In this document: one piece after another, positions 19,610-30,880 of the stretch
How positions within the stretch are numbered: the first letter of the stretch is position 1
Layout of the letters: the number at the start of each line of letters is the position of its first letter
From: Bradyrhizobium cosmicum
GTDB taxonomy: Bacteria; Pseudomonadota; Alphaproteobacteria; Rhizobiales; Xanthobacteraceae
Reading direction: 5' to 3'
Length of the DNA stretch: 64,000 bases
NCBI RefSeq assembly: GCF_007290395.2
Contig: NZ_CP041656.2
Location: 1,240,001-1,304,000, forward strand
The notes under the pieces: model-generated
What the model was told of the DNA's origin: nothing
Seen by the model: the letters and a program-made list of their open reading frames with translations, nothing else
Databases searched by the model: none
Position numbers and translations under genes: made by a program

Positions 19610-21763
19610 TCAGCGGGTGAATACTCGCTGTTGCTGCGGACGGCGGCCGACCGGAGCCGGCGGCGGGGTCGGGGCCCCGAACAGCCGCTCGAAGAAATTG
19701 AGGCCGGACGAGCCACCATTGTTGTTGGCCACCGCCACACCGTTCGGCAGCGTCGTCGCCGGGCGCGAATAGCTCGGCTGCGAGTGGGCCACTATGTTCT
19801 CGAGGTCCTTGCCGCGGCTGTTCTTCAGGATGTTGATCATGGTCGCGTCGCGGCCATAGACGTCCTTGCGGAATTGCAGCTTGCCGCCATCATCCACGAA
19901 CGCGGTCTGATAGGTGATGTTAACCGGGATCGGGGTTGGGAATTTCAGGTCGATCTCGCTCTTGCCGTACATGCTGCGGATGCGCTCCGGCGTGTACTTC
20001 TCGTTCGGCATTGCTATGCCGAGCAGAACCGAGGCGTACTGATCCGGGTTCTGCACCCGCATGCAGCCGTGGCTGAAGGCGCGCTCGTCCCGGGCAAACA
20101 GGTTCTTGTCCGGCGTGTCGTGCTGATAGACCAGGAACTTGTTCGGGAAGTTGAAGCGGATGCGGCCGAGCGCGTTGGCTTCACCGGGCGGCTGGGAGAT
20201 GTGCACCGAGCCGTCGCGGTTCTGTTCGAGCTTGAGGCCCATGCGCTGGAGCACGGTCGGGTCCTGCTGAAGTGCCGGCAGATATTCGTTGTAGACGATC
20301 GACGGCGGCACGTTCCAGGTCGGGTTGACCGTGATGTACTTCATCGTCTCGGTGAGCAGCGGGGTCGCATGCGTACCCGGCTTGCCGGTGACGACGCGGG
20401 TGGTCCAGACCTGCTGGCCGCGCTGCATCACCTTCAGCGTGTAGTCGGGAATGTTGAGGATGACATAGGCGTCGCCCAGCGAGGGAACGCCGAGGTCGCG
20501 CGGCAGCCAGCGCCAGCGCTCCATGTTCACCAGCACCACGTCGATCTGCTTGTCGCGCTTCGGGGTGTTGATCGCCTTGACGGTCTTGTCGTCGAGGATG
20601 CCGGTCGCCTTCAGCTCGGCGCTGTTCTGGAACTTGCGCACGGCTTCGGCGACCGTCGCGTCATAGCGGGTGTCGCTGGCGTTCTCGGCGAGACCGAGCT
20701 TGGCGCGGAGCTGCGGCACGCGCGGATCTTCGACGACGATTTCAGCCTGCTTCTTGCCGGCTGGGGTGTATTTCAGCGCCGGACCATCAGCGATCTCGAT
20801 CACCGGGCCATTGCCCTGGCCGCGGAGCTCCGCGAGCTTGGCTTTCAGCTCCTTGTAGAGCTTGTGCGGCGGGTTGTAGCTGTCGAGCGCAGCGGAGGCG
20901 TCGGTCGCGGTCGTGATCTTGGCGAGCACCTCGTTCGGATCGACCGGATGCTCGGGATAGAGGATGTCGCCGCTGACCTGGGACCAGTGCATGCGGCCGC
21001 TCTGGGCCTGGCGTGCATAGTCGAACATGCTGGCGGTGAGCTTCAGCTCGGCATCGGCGAGCGCATCGGGATTAGTGGCGGCGGCGAAATCCGGCACCGG
21101 ATAGTCGGCCGGATTGAGGCCGTCGGACGCGGCATCCTTCAGTCGCGCAATCACGCCCTTGGCCGCAGCGGTCAGGCTGCCGGCTTGCGTCCAGACCGGT
21201 GCGAAGTCACGTGCGCCGTAGAACTTCTCCACGGCTGCGCGCTCGTTCTTGCGGTCGAAATGACGCGAGGTCTTGGCGCCGATGATGTCCTTGAGCTTGT
21301 CGGCGACCGGCTGGTCGGCGGCGGGCACGTTGCTCGCGGCCTTCACCGGCTCGGCGGCCGGAGCCGCAGCTGTGGCGGGTGCTGCCGGAGCGGCCGGCGT
21401 TGTGGTCGCAGTATCGGCCTTGGCGGGCTGCGCTTCAGGCGCGGGCGTGGTGGCGACATCGGCGGGCTTAGTCTCGACCTTGGCAGGTGCCGGTGCGGCT
21501 TCGGCCTTCACGGGTTCCTTGGTCGGCTCCTTCGTGGAGTCCTGCACCGTGGCGGTGCTGTCGAGCTTGATGTCTGCTGCGGTCGGGGGGGCGACGTTTG
21601 CCGGCTCAGGGCGCGGGATCGCGGCTTCGATCGCGAGTTCGGCGGCGCTGCTGCGCGGCTGATCCTGCGCCAGGGCCGAGCTGGCCGATACCGTGAGGAA
21701 GGTTGCCGCGACCGTCATCAAGACGCGGTCAAAGCCTGCACGGTGGTTCAAACAGTCACGCAT
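19610..21763 (-). CDS. L,D-transpeptidase (YcbB/LdtD-like)
   Basis: The 717-residue protein has a signal peptide (to about residue 32), an Ala/Pro/Thr/Lys-rich segment to about 160, a peptidoglycan-binding-like helical part, and a YkuD catalytic domain. The catalytic Cys is C567 in SHGCMRVQNP. YcbB-type enzymes make 3-3 crosslinks between meso-DAP residues in the periplasm. YcbB is also about 600 residues, and the extra length here is the low-complexity N-terminal linker. It heads a same-strand pair with the DUF882 peptidase. The C-terminal tail after the YkuD domain is Pro/Arg-rich. Confidence 0.93.
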   Translation of the reverse strand: MRDCLNHRAGFDRVLMTVAATFLTVSASSALAQDQPRSSAAELAIEAAIPRPEPANVAPPTAADIKLDSTATVQDSTKEPTKEPVKAEAAPAPAKVETKPADVATTPAPEAQPAKADTATTTPAAPAAPATAAAPAAEPVKAASNVPAADQPVADKLKDIIGAKTSRHFDRKNERAAVEKFYGARDFAPVWTQAGSLTAAAKGVIARLKDAASDGLNPADYPVPDFAAATNPDALADAELKLTASMFDYARQAQSGRMHWSQVSGDILYPEHPVDPNEVLAKITTATDASAALDSYNPPHKLYKELKAKLAELRGQGNGPVIEIADGPALKYTPAGKKQAEIVVEDPRVPQLRAKLGLAENASDTRYDATVAEAVRKFQNSAELKATGILDDKTVKAINTPKRDKQIDVVLVNMERWRWLPRDLGVPSLGDAYVILNIPDYTLKVMQRGQQVWTTRVVTGKPGTHATPLLTETMKYITVNPTWNVPPSIVYNEYLPALQQDPTVLQRMGLKLEQNRDGSVHISQPPGEANALGRIRFNFPNKFLVYQHDTPDKNLFARDERAFSHGCMRVQNPDQYASVLLGIAMPNEKYTPERIRSMYGKSEIDLKFPTPIPVNITYQTAFVDDGGKLQFRKDVYGRDATMINILKNSRGKDLENIVAHSQPSYSRPATTLPNGVAVANNNGGSSGLNFFERLFGAPTPPPAPVGRRPQQQRVFTR

Positions 21764-22109
21764 TTTGTCACACCCCTCGGGTGAACTGTCCCTCGTGGAA
21801 CAGCTTCGTTATCGCCTAGTGAGCTTCGGCTAAACCGCGCCGGCCTCTCGAAAGTTGCACGCCTGCACGCAACGATTCCTACGCAGACGATATACAGGCC
21901 CCGTTTATGCAGCCAGCGCTACCCGGGACAACTCACGACAAACTGACTTCAAGGAAGCTGGTTTGCAACGGATTGTGCGCCTCTGCCGCGCGCTTTTCAC
22001 TGTGTCTGTCACTTCCAAGTCACGGTTCAAGCCGCCGTCGAATTCCGCCGTCATGCGAACGGCTTACGGCGGTCCCGCAGGGTCACGCGAACCTCCGTTC
22101 GCATGAGGT
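21764..22109. other. Intergenic region between L,D-transpeptidase and response regulator genes
   Basis: These 346 bp contain no gene I can support. The left part must hold the transpeptidase promoter. The right end carries a 12-bp perfect inverted repeat, listed separately. Confidence 0.5.
22051..22106. repeat. 12-bp perfect inverted repeat after the response regulator gene
   Basis: TCATGCGAACGG at 22051-22062 pairs with CCGTTCGCATGA at 22095-22106. The 32-bp loop itself contains CACGCGAACC. It ends four bases from the stop of the sigma-54 response regulator. With no T-run it is not a classical terminator and may be a dispersed repeat. Confidence 0.6.
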
Positions 22110-23606
<1,497 letters not shown>

Positions 23607-23733
23607 GGTGTTCCCCGCACGCTACTACTATCTGTCTCGAATCGGGGCACTCTGGCCGAAGCCGATTAACGCACTCTTAAACCTTGATGCCCTCGCCCGC
23701 CGTCGCGATTGTTGAACACAGGTTTCCCACACA

Positions 23734-25641
23734 ATGAATTCGCGCTCCAAGACTGCTCTCAAAAAGTCCGCTCTCCGCAAGTCCGCCACCAAGACGTCCG
23801 CCGCCAAGAAATCCGCCGTCAAGCCAAAGCCCTCCAAATCTTCGCCCGCAAAGTCTGCGAGCAAGACCGGCAAGCTTCCGGAGTGGAATCTCGCCGATCT
23901 CTATTCCGGGATCGACGCGCCGGAAGTGGCGCGCGATCTCGAAAAGATGGATGCCGATTGCGTCGCCTTCGAGACCGACTACAAGGGCAAGCTCGCGACA
24001 GGCACAGCAAACGAAGATGGCGGAAAATGGCTCGCCGAGGCGGTGCGACGCTATGAGGCGATCGACGATCTCGCCGGCCGTCTCGGTTCCTATGCCGACC
24101 TCGTTCATGCCGGCGACAGCGTGGACCCCAAGATTTCAAAGTTTTACGGCGATGTGTCGGAGCGGCTGACGGCGGCGTCGACCCATCTTCTGTTTTTCGC
24201 GCTCGAGCTCAATCGCGTCGATGACGATATCTTGAACCGCGCGATGCAGGCCACCGAGCTGGCGTATTACCGTCCGTGGATCGAGGATCTGCGCAAGGAG
24301 AAGCCGTATCAGCTCGACGACAAGCTCGAGCAGCTCTTCCTCGAGAAGTCGCAAACCGGCTATTCCGCCTTCAACCGGCTGTTCGACCAGACCATCTCCG
24401 GCCTGCGCTTCAAGGTCGGGTCCAAGGAACTGGCGATCGAGCCGACGCTGAATTTCCTGGCGGACCGTGACGGCGCCAAGCGCAAGGCTGCGGCCGAGGC
24501 GCTGGCAAAGACCTTCAAGGCCAATGAGCGCACCTTCGCGCTGATCACCAACACGTTGGCCAAGGACAAGGACATCTCCGACCGCTGGCGCGGCTTCAAG
24601 GACGTCGCGGATTCCCGTCATCTGAACAACCGCGTCGAGCGCGAGGTGGTGGATGCGCTGGTCGCCTCCGTACGCGCGGCCTATCCGAAGCTGTCGCATC
24701 GCTACTACGCGCTGAAGGCGAAGTGGTTCGGCAAGAAGCGGCTGGCCTATTGGGACCGCAACGCACCGCTGCCCTTTGCGGCGACCGACACCATCGGCTG
24801 GCCCGACGCGCGGAACATGGTGCTGACCGCCTATCGCGGCTTCTCGCCCCAAATGGCCGATATCGCCGAGCGCTTCTTCACCGACCGCTGGATCGACGCG
24901 CCGGTGCGTCCCGGCAAGGCGCCGGGCGCGTTCTCGCATCCGACCACGCCGTCGGCGCATCCCTATGTGCTGATGAACTACCAGGGCAAGCCGCGCGACG
25001 TGATGACGCTCGCGCACGAGCTCGGCCACGGCGTGCACCAGGTGCTGGCGGCGAAGAACGGCGCGCTGATGGCACCGACGCCGCTGACGCTGGCGGAGAC
25101 CGCGAGCGTGTTCGGGGAGATGCTGACCTTCAGGCGGCTGCTGGCGCAGACCAAGAGCGCCAGGCAGCGCCAGGCGCTGCTCGCCGGCAAGGTCGAGGAC
25201 ATGATCAACACCGTGGTGCGGCAGATCGCGTTCTATTCCTTCGAGCGCGCGGTCCACACCGAGCGCAAGAACGGCGAACTGACCGCGACGCGGCTCGGCG
25301 AGATCTGGCTCTCGGTGCAGGGCGAGAGCCTGGGGCCGGCGATCGAGATCAAGGCGGGCTACGAGAACTACTGGATGTACATCCCGCACTTCATCCATTC
25401 GCCGTTCTACGTCTACGCCTATGCCTTCGGCGATTGTCTCGTGAACTCGCTCTACGCGGTCTACGAGAACGCCGCGGAAGGCTTTGCCGAGCGCTACCTC
25501 GACATGCTCGCGGCCGGCGGCACCAAGCATTATTCCGAGCTGCTGCGGCCGTTCGGGCTCGATGCCAAGGATCCCAAATTCTGGGATGGCGGCCTGAGCG
25601 TCATTGCCGGGATGATCGACGAGCTGGAGGCGATGGGCTGA
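23734..25641 (+). CDS. M3 family oligoendopeptidase (PepF-like) with basic N-terminal tail
   Basis: The 635-residue metallopeptidase carries the zinc motif HELGH (about residues 427-431, in LAHELGHGVHQ) and the downstream Glu in AETASVFGEML. These define the M3 oligoendopeptidase F group, which degrades cytosolic peptides of roughly 6-20 residues. The first 48 residues are an unusual Lys/Ser/Ala-rich tail resembling histone H1, and the catalytic protein begins at KLPEWNLADLY. The tail is in frame and precedes a sound ATG, but a later start cannot be excluded. It is divergent from the response regulator gene, with 127 bp between. Confidence 0.93.
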   Translation: MNSRSKTALKKSALRKSATKTSAAKKSAVKPKPSKSSPAKSASKTGKLPEWNLADLYSGIDAPEVARDLEKMDADCVAFETDYKGKLATGTANEDGGKWLAEAVRRYEAIDDLAGRLGSYADLVHAGDSVDPKISKFYGDVSERLTAASTHLLFFALELNRVDDDILNRAMQATELAYYRPWIEDLRKEKPYQLDDKLEQLFLEKSQTGYSAFNRLFDQTISGLRFKVGSKELAIEPTLNFLADRDGAKRKAAAEALAKTFKANERTFALITNTLAKDKDISDRWRGFKDVADSRHLNNRVEREVVDALVASVRAAYPKLSHRYYALKAKWFGKKRLAYWDRNAPLPFAATDTIGWPDARNMVLTAYRGFSPQMADIAERFFTDRWIDAPVRPGKAPGAFSHPTTPSAHPYVLMNYQGKPRDVMTLAHELGHGVHQVLAAKNGALMAPTPLTLAETASVFGEMLTFRRLLAQTKSARQRQALLAGKVEDMINTVVRQIAFYSFERAVHTERKNGELTATRLGEIWLSVQGESLGPAIEIKAGYENYWMYIPHFIHSPFYVYAYAFGDCLVNSLYAVYENAAEGFAERYLDMLAAGGTKHYSELLRPFGLDAKDPKFWDGGLSVIAGMIDELEAMG

Positions 25642-25889
25642 GCCGGCCGCGAGTTCCTTTCGGGCTGCTGTGGCGATTTTAGTTTCGCGACTATGCGGCG
25701 CTGCAGGTCTTTTGCAGTGCCGCTGCGAGTTCCATTCACATACCGAGGCGGTTCTTGCGGCGTAGGCTGAGATTTTGCCACGTGAGATTGAACGTTCGCG
25801 CAGCCCCCCAGACTAACTCAAGAGATATTGAGAAGATAATTTTCAACTTTTGATTGTCGATTGATCGATTTCCCCCTGGGGAGGCACCC

Positions 25890-28880
25890 ATGCTCGATCA
25901 GGGATCCGCCGCGCCGGTTCCGGCGTCAAAGAACGCTGCCGCGGTCGACGAGGAAACGCCTTGGTGCGAAAAGCACCATCAGATCGTTCGCGATGAAATC
26001 GCGGCGATCAACACGCGGCGGGAGCCGGACCGACGCATCGATGCCGACAGCCTCGAAGCCTGCCAGTTGCTCGACGTCACCGGGCTTGCATTGTCGGGGG
26101 GCGGCATTCGCTCGTCGGCCGTTTGCCTGGGCGTGCTGCAGGCGTTGAACCATCACGATCTGATCAAGCGGATCGATTATCTCTCCACGGTGTCGGGCGG
26201 CGGCTATATCGGCACCTCTCTCTGCGCCACCATGACAAAGGCGCAGCGATTTGTATTCGGTGAAAGGCCGGTCGGCGGGACCGCCACGGCCGCCGAGATC
26301 AGCGATACGCCTTCGGTCGGACATCTCCGCAACTATTCCAACTATCTGATTCCGGCCGGCGCCCGCGATCTCCTGACCGGCGTTGCGATCGTCGTGCGCG
26401 GACTGGTTGCCAATATCGGACTGACGCTGCCCATCGTGCTGCTGCTTGCCGCCGTTACGATCTGGTCCACGCCGCTGCGGAGTTGCCTGACGGTTGCGAA
26501 CATCTTCGGCGTCAGCCTCGACAACAATAAATTATGCGAGCTGCATGATTTCAGCGTCATCGACCGTTATGGTTTCAGCACATTCGGCCTGGCGATCGCC
26601 TTCGTGATGCTGCTTTGCAGCGGGCTCGCCTATTTCACCTCGCGCTCCATTCGTGGAAACGGCCCAAGCGTCGTCTTCGCCTACGTTGCCGGGATCACAC
26701 TGTTGCTGGGCGTTGCGTGCGACTTCGCGCGCTTTCTCAAGGTTCAGCATTTCGCGCTGACTCTTTCGATCGCAATCATCGGCGTCGTCCTGTTTTTCGG
26801 ATGGGCTCTCAAGCAGTCGTTCGCAAGTCCCGGCAAGCGACAGGAGTTCCGTTCACACTGGCCGAGCATGGGCGCGACCTTCCTCGTGTTGCTGGCCGTC
26901 ATCGCCTTCTTCGAGTTTCAGCCCTTCATGCTGGGGCAAATGTTCGACGTCGCCGAGAGCAGCGCGGTCGGCGGACCGGCCGCCGCAGTCGCGATCACCT
27001 GGATCAAGTCGCTCGCGGCGGTGGCCGCGCCGATCGGTGTCTTCGTCACCGCATTCAGGCAGCAATTCGTGGAATTGTTGAAGGGCAACAGCGCCTCCTC
27101 GCAATGGGGTTCACTGCTGCTTGCGGTCGTCGCCAGGGTCGCCCTATGGATCGCGGGCCTTGCGCTTCCACTGATCATCTGGGTCGCATACCTCTACCTG
27201 TCGTATTGGGGCATCTCCAACGACCTGTTCGAGCGGTGTCCGTCGGCTCTGGGGGCCGTTTCGCAAAGGGAGTGCCTGGCCAACGCCAAATCGAACGCGC
27301 CGTCAGGCAGCCTCGCAGGCAAGATCCAGTTCGATGCCAGCAAGGGTATCTTGTCGGCCGAAATCACGCCGAAGGCAATGCCGCCGGTCGTGGCGGATAG
27401 CGAGCGGTTGACGCCCACCTGGCATGCTCCCGGCTGGCTTCTGTTCCTCGCGCAGAAAGCAGGGCATGTGGTTCAGGTGCAGTTTCCCGGCCTGTTCCGG
27501 GGGACAGCTTCAGAACTCTCCTATTCGTTCAGTCTTCCGATGGTGATCCTGTACACGTTTGCCGGGGTCGTTCTGTTCGCCGTCTCGTTTTGCCTGACGC
27601 CGAATGCGAACTCCTTGCATCGGCTCTATCGCGATCGGCTGAGCAAGGCTTTCCTGTTCGATCCGACGCGTTCGGCGGACGGCGGTATCGCGCGCGCCGA
27701 AGCCAGCCTCGATCAAGGGCGTGATTTCGGAACGCTCGATCGCATGAAGCTGACCGATCTCTACGCGGCTCCGGTCGAGGCGGACCGCATTCCGGGGCAA
27801 TCAATAGCGCCCAGGCTGCACGCGCCCTATCAGCTCATCAATACGGCGCTCAATATTCAAGGCTCGGACTTTGCCAACCGGCGCGGTCGCAACGCGGATT
27901 TCTTCGTGTTCTCCGCCCTGAACGTCGGCAGCGAGGCGACGGGTTATGCGCCCACCGGATTGGTGCAGGACGATGAGCAAAGCCTGGACCTCGCAACCGC
28001 GATGGCGATTTCCGGAGCCGCGGCCTCTGCGAACATGGGCTCGAGCTCGATCAGGGCGCTGACGCCGACGCTCGCGCTTCTCAACGTTCGGCTCGGCTAT
28101 TGGTTGAAGAATCCACGTTACGTCGATGATCGCGTGCGGCCGCAGCGCCGCTCCACGCCGCTTTACTTCTGGTCCGAGATCTCGGGGCGCCTGTACGAGA
28201 ACAGCGACAGCGTCTACCTCACGGATGGCGGTCATATCGAAAATCTCGGCGTCTACGAGCTGCTCCGCCGCCGCTGCAAGGTGATCATCGCGGTCGATGC
28301 GGAAGCCGATGCGCCGATGAACTTCGGTTCCCTGATGCGGCTGCAACGATACGCCCGCATCGATCTCGGCGTCCGGATCGACCTGCCGTGGACGCCGATT
28401 CGCGAGTGCACGCGCGCGCTGATGGCGCGCAATGCCAACAAGGCGGGTGATCCCGGCGCGGCCGATGAGCATGACGGGGCCGCCCGAGATCGCGTTCACG
28501 TCGCCATCGGCACCATCGACTATGGCGGGGATGACCAAGGCTATCTCGTCTACGTCAAATCGTCGCTGAATGGCGACGAGAACGACTACATCCGGGACTA
28601 TGCACGGCGAAACGACCGCTTCCCGCACGAGACCACAGGTGACCAGTTCTTTTCCGAAGAGCAGTTCGAGGTCTACCGCGCGCTGGGCTTCCACATGGCG
28701 CACGGTTTCCTGTCTGGGGAGACTCCGGTGGTGGTCGGGCGCGGCGTCAGTCCGCGAACGGCCCGGTTTACCGAGCCGGGCGAAACCGTGATCGACGAGG
28801 TCCGCCGCTCGCTGGGATGGCCGGTCGTCGAGCGGCCTGCAGTCATGGCGGCCACGATCGCCGCGCTGGATCTGGGGTAG
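25890..28880 (+). CDS. Patatin-like phospholipase with internal multi-helix membrane domain
   Basis: From the ATG at 25890, which has GGGGAGG upstream, the protein has 996 residues. The patatin oxyanion loop SGGGIRSS lies at about residues 69-76, and the likely nucleophile is S102 in STVSGGGYIG. The catalytic Asp is D779 in TDGGHIENLG. About 670 residues lie between them, including seven or eight hydrophobic helices from about residue 165 to 575. Patatins hydrolyse acyl ester bonds of phospholipids. This form appears to be anchored in the inner membrane through its own middle. It stands alone; the frame is also open from a TTG at 25854, but that has no ribosome site. Confidence 0.88.
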   Translation: MLDQGSAAPVPASKNAAAVDEETPWCEKHHQIVRDEIAAINTRREPDRRIDADSLEACQLLDVTGLALSGGGIRSSAVCLGVLQALNHHDLIKRIDYLSTVSGGGYIGTSLCATMTKAQRFVFGERPVGGTATAAEISDTPSVGHLRNYSNYLIPAGARDLLTGVAIVVRGLVANIGLTLPIVLLLAAVTIWSTPLRSCLTVANIFGVSLDNNKLCELHDFSVIDRYGFSTFGLAIAFVMLLCSGLAYFTSRSIRGNGPSVVFAYVAGITLLLGVACDFARFLKVQHFALTLSIAIIGVVLFFGWALKQSFASPGKRQEFRSHWPSMGATFLVLLAVIAFFEFQPFMLGQMFDVAESSAVGGPAAAVAITWIKSLAAVAAPIGVFVTAFRQQFVELLKGNSASSQWGSLLLAVVARVALWIAGLALPLIIWVAYLYLSYWGISNDLFERCPSALGAVSQRECLANAKSNAPSGSLAGKIQFDASKGILSAEITPKAMPPVVADSERLTPTWHAPGWLLFLAQKAGHVVQVQFPGLFRGTASELSYSFSLPMVILYTFAGVVLFAVSFCLTPNANSLHRLYRDRLSKAFLFDPTRSADGGIARAEASLDQGRDFGTLDRMKLTDLYAAPVEADRIPGQSIAPRLHAPYQLINTALNIQGSDFANRRGRNADFFVFSALNVGSEATGYAPTGLVQDDEQSLDLATAMAISGAAASANMGSSSIRALTPTLALLNVRLGYWLKNPRYVDDRVRPQRRSTPLYFWSEISGRLYENSDSVYLTDGGHIENLGVYELLRRRCKVIIAVDAEADAPMNFGSLMRLQRYARIDLGVRIDLPWTPIRECTRALMARNANKAGDPGAADEHDGAARDRVHVAIGTIDYGGDDQGYLVYVKSSLNGDENDYIRDYARRNDRFPHETTGDQFFSEEQFEVYRALGFHMAHGFLSGETPVVVGRGVSPRTARFTEPGETVIDEVRRSLGWPVVERPAVMAATIAALDLG

Positions 28881-29081
28881 GGCGGCCGTAAAACATTTAT
28901 TGAACGGCCTTAGGGGCCCCCGCCGGCGAAGTCAGCGAGCAGAGCCTGACGCGCTGGATCCGCGACAATCGGGATTCCAAATGAGCCGATTTGCGGGAAA
29001 ACCGCGCCTGCCTGCCGTTGCCCTGCCTGAAGCTTTGCGGTATTGCCACCTTGGAATTCGACTTTCTACTGGGGACAATCA

Positions 29082-29234
29082 ATGGCTGACCATAGCGAAG
29101 TGGCCTACACCACCGCAGACGGCAACGACTACGTTGCCCACGAGCAGACCTACGAGGGCTTCATCAAGCTGGTGAAGTACGGCACCGCCTCTGTCGCTCT
29201 CATCGTGATCCTGATGGCGATCTTCCTGACCTGA
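29082..29234 (+). CDS. aa3-type cytochrome c oxidase subunit IV
   Basis: The 50-residue protein starts MADHSEVAYTTADGNDY, has the HEQTYEGFIKLVKYGTASV stretch, and ends in one transmembrane helix (VALIVILMAIFL). This is the small bacterial CoxIV_2 type that sits in aa3 oxidases. The ATG at 29082, after GGGGA, gives the family length. It precedes pntAA by 137 bp, an association I recall from other rhizobia. The large oxidase subunits are not in the window. Confidence 0.85.
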   Translation: MADHSEVAYTTADGNDYVAHEQTYEGFIKLVKYGTASVALIVILMAIFLT

Positions 29235-29371
29235 TCCATCCTCTGCTGCACCGCCATCGTCGTCGGTGCTCATAAAATTTGCATTCAAGCCGGTCTCAAA
29301 ACCGGTATCCAACGTTGCGGGAGTAACGCTAAGTTCGCGTGCGCGCTTTGTCCCGCGTCGCCGGAGGGCCT

Positions 29372-30502
29372 ATGAAGATCGCCGTTGCCAAGGAAATCGA
29401 TCCATCGGAGCCGCGCGTTGCCGCTTCGCCTGATACGGTGAAGAAGTTCAAGGCGCTGGGCGCCGAGATCGCCGTCGAGCCGGGTGCCGGTCTCAAATCG
29501 GGTCTGCCGGATTCCGAGTTCACCGCAGCGGGCGCCACCGTCAGCGCCGATGCGTTGAAGGACGCCGACATCGTCATCAAGGTGAAGCGCCCCGAGGCCT
29601 CCGAGCTCGCGCATTACAAGCGCGGCGCGCTCGTCATCGCCATCATGGATCCCTACGGCAACGAGGCCGCGCTGAAGACGATCGCCGATGCCGGCGTCTC
29701 CGCCTTCGCGATGGAGCTGATGCCGCGTATCACCCGTGCGCAGGTGATGGACGTGCTGTCGTCGCAGGCGAACCTCGCCGGCTACCGCGCCGTGATCGAG
29801 GGTGCCGAGGCGTTCGGCCGCGCCTTCCCGATGATGATGACGGCGGCAGGCACCGTGCCCGCCGCCAAGGTCTTCGTGATGGGCGTCGGCGTCGCCGGCC
29901 TCCAGGCGATCGCGACCGCGCGCCGTCTCGGCGCCGTCGTCACCGCGACCGACGTCCGGCCCGCGACCAAGGAGCAGGTGGAATCGCTCGGTGCAAAGTT
30001 CCTCGCCGTCGAGGACGAGGAATTCAAGAACGCGCAGACCGCCGGCGGTTACGCCAAGGAAATGTCTAGGGAATACCAGGCCAAGCAGGCCGCGCTCACT
30101 GCCGAGCACATCAAGAAGCAGGACATCGTCATCACCACTGCGCTCATTCCTGGCCGGCCGGCGCCGAGGCTCGTCTCGGCCGAGATGGTCAAGTCGATGA
30201 AGCCGGGGTCGGTGCTGGTCGATCTCGCCGTCGAGCGCGGCGGCAATGTCGAGGGCGCAAGGCCGGGCGAGGTCGCCGAGGTCGATGGCATCAAGATCGT
30301 CGGCTACACCAACGTCGCCGGCCGGGTGGCGGCCTCCGCATCCAGCCTCTACGCACGCAACCTGTTCAATTTCATCGAGACCATGGTCGACAAGGGCAGC
30401 AAGGCTCTCGCCGTGAACTGGGACGACGAACTCGTGAAGGCGACTGCGCTGACCAGGGACGGCGCCGTCATCCACCCGAACTTCCAGCACAAATCAACTT
30501 AA
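29372..30502 (+). CDS. pntAA: Proton-translocating NAD(P) transhydrogenase subunit alpha 1 (PntAA)
   Basis: The 376-residue protein begins MKIAVAKEIDPSEPRVAASPD and holds the NAD-binding domain I of transhydrogenase. It includes a Rossmann fold GVGVAGLQAIATARRLGA and the mobile loop around GGYAKEMS. It forms the soluble NAD(H) site that exchanges hydride with the NADP site across the inner membrane. The ATG at 29372 has GGAGGG nearby. It is the first gene of a compact three-gene operon, the split-alpha arrangement typical of alphaproteobacteria. Confidence 0.96.
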   Translation: MKIAVAKEIDPSEPRVAASPDTVKKFKALGAEIAVEPGAGLKSGLPDSEFTAAGATVSADALKDADIVIKVKRPEASELAHYKRGALVIAIMDPYGNEAALKTIADAGVSAFAMELMPRITRAQVMDVLSSQANLAGYRAVIEGAEAFGRAFPMMMTAAGTVPAAKVFVMGVGVAGLQAIATARRLGAVVTATDVRPATKEQVESLGAKFLAVEDEEFKNAQTAGGYAKEMSREYQAKQAALTAEHIKKQDIVITTALIPGRPAPRLVSAEMVKSMKPGSVLVDLAVERGGNVEGARPGEVAEVDGIKIVGYTNVAGRVAASASSLYARNLFNFIETMVDKGSKALAVNWDDELVKATALTRDGAVIHPNFQHKST

Positions 30503-30523
30503 TCGGGTTTAAGGAGAGCCGCC

Positions 30524-30841
30524 ATGGAGCATGCTGCACAGCTCGTCGACCCCTTCGTTTTCAGGCTGTCGATCTTCGTCCTCGCCGTCTTCGTCGGCTA
30601 TTTCGTGGTGTGGTCGGTGACCCCTGCGCTGCACACGCCGCTGATGAGCGTGACCAATGCGATCTCCTCGGTGATCGTGGTCGGTGCGCTGCTCGCGGTC
30701 GGCGTCGGCATGGTTTCGAGCGGCTCCGGCTGGGCACGCGGCTTCGGCTTCGTCGCGCTCATCTTCGCCTGCGTGAACATCTTCGGCGGCTTCCTTGTCA
30801 CCCAGCGCATGCTGGCGATGTACAAGAAGAAGTCGAAATGA
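30524..30841 (+). CDS. pntAB: NAD(P) transhydrogenase subunit alpha 2 (PntAB)
   Basis: The 105-residue protein has four hydrophobic stretches, beginning with [20 protein letters not shown] and ending with [22 protein letters not shown]. This is the C-terminal membrane part of the alpha subunit, encoded separately. It lies 21 bp after pntAA with AAGGAG upstream of the ATG, and 39 bp before pntB. With PntB it forms the proton channel. Confidence 0.95.
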   Translation: MEHAAQLVDPFVFRLSIFVLAVFVGYFVVWSVTPALHTPLMSVTNAISSVIVVGALLAVGVGMVSSGSGWARGFGFVALIFACVNIFGGFLVTQRMLAMYKKKSK

Positions 30842-30880
30842 GCGGCCACCTCGGGCTGAAGGGATCAATGGGGACCTGAG

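Noticed and set aside
19631..21784. A 717-codon open frame antisense to the L,D-transpeptidase gene
   Set aside because: It is antisense to a gene with clear catalytic motifs and reads as Arg/Gly/Leu-rich noise.
25854..25889. Upstream TTG start for the patatin gene
   Set aside because: The ATG at 25890 has a strong ribosome site; the TTG does not, and only 12 residues are gained.
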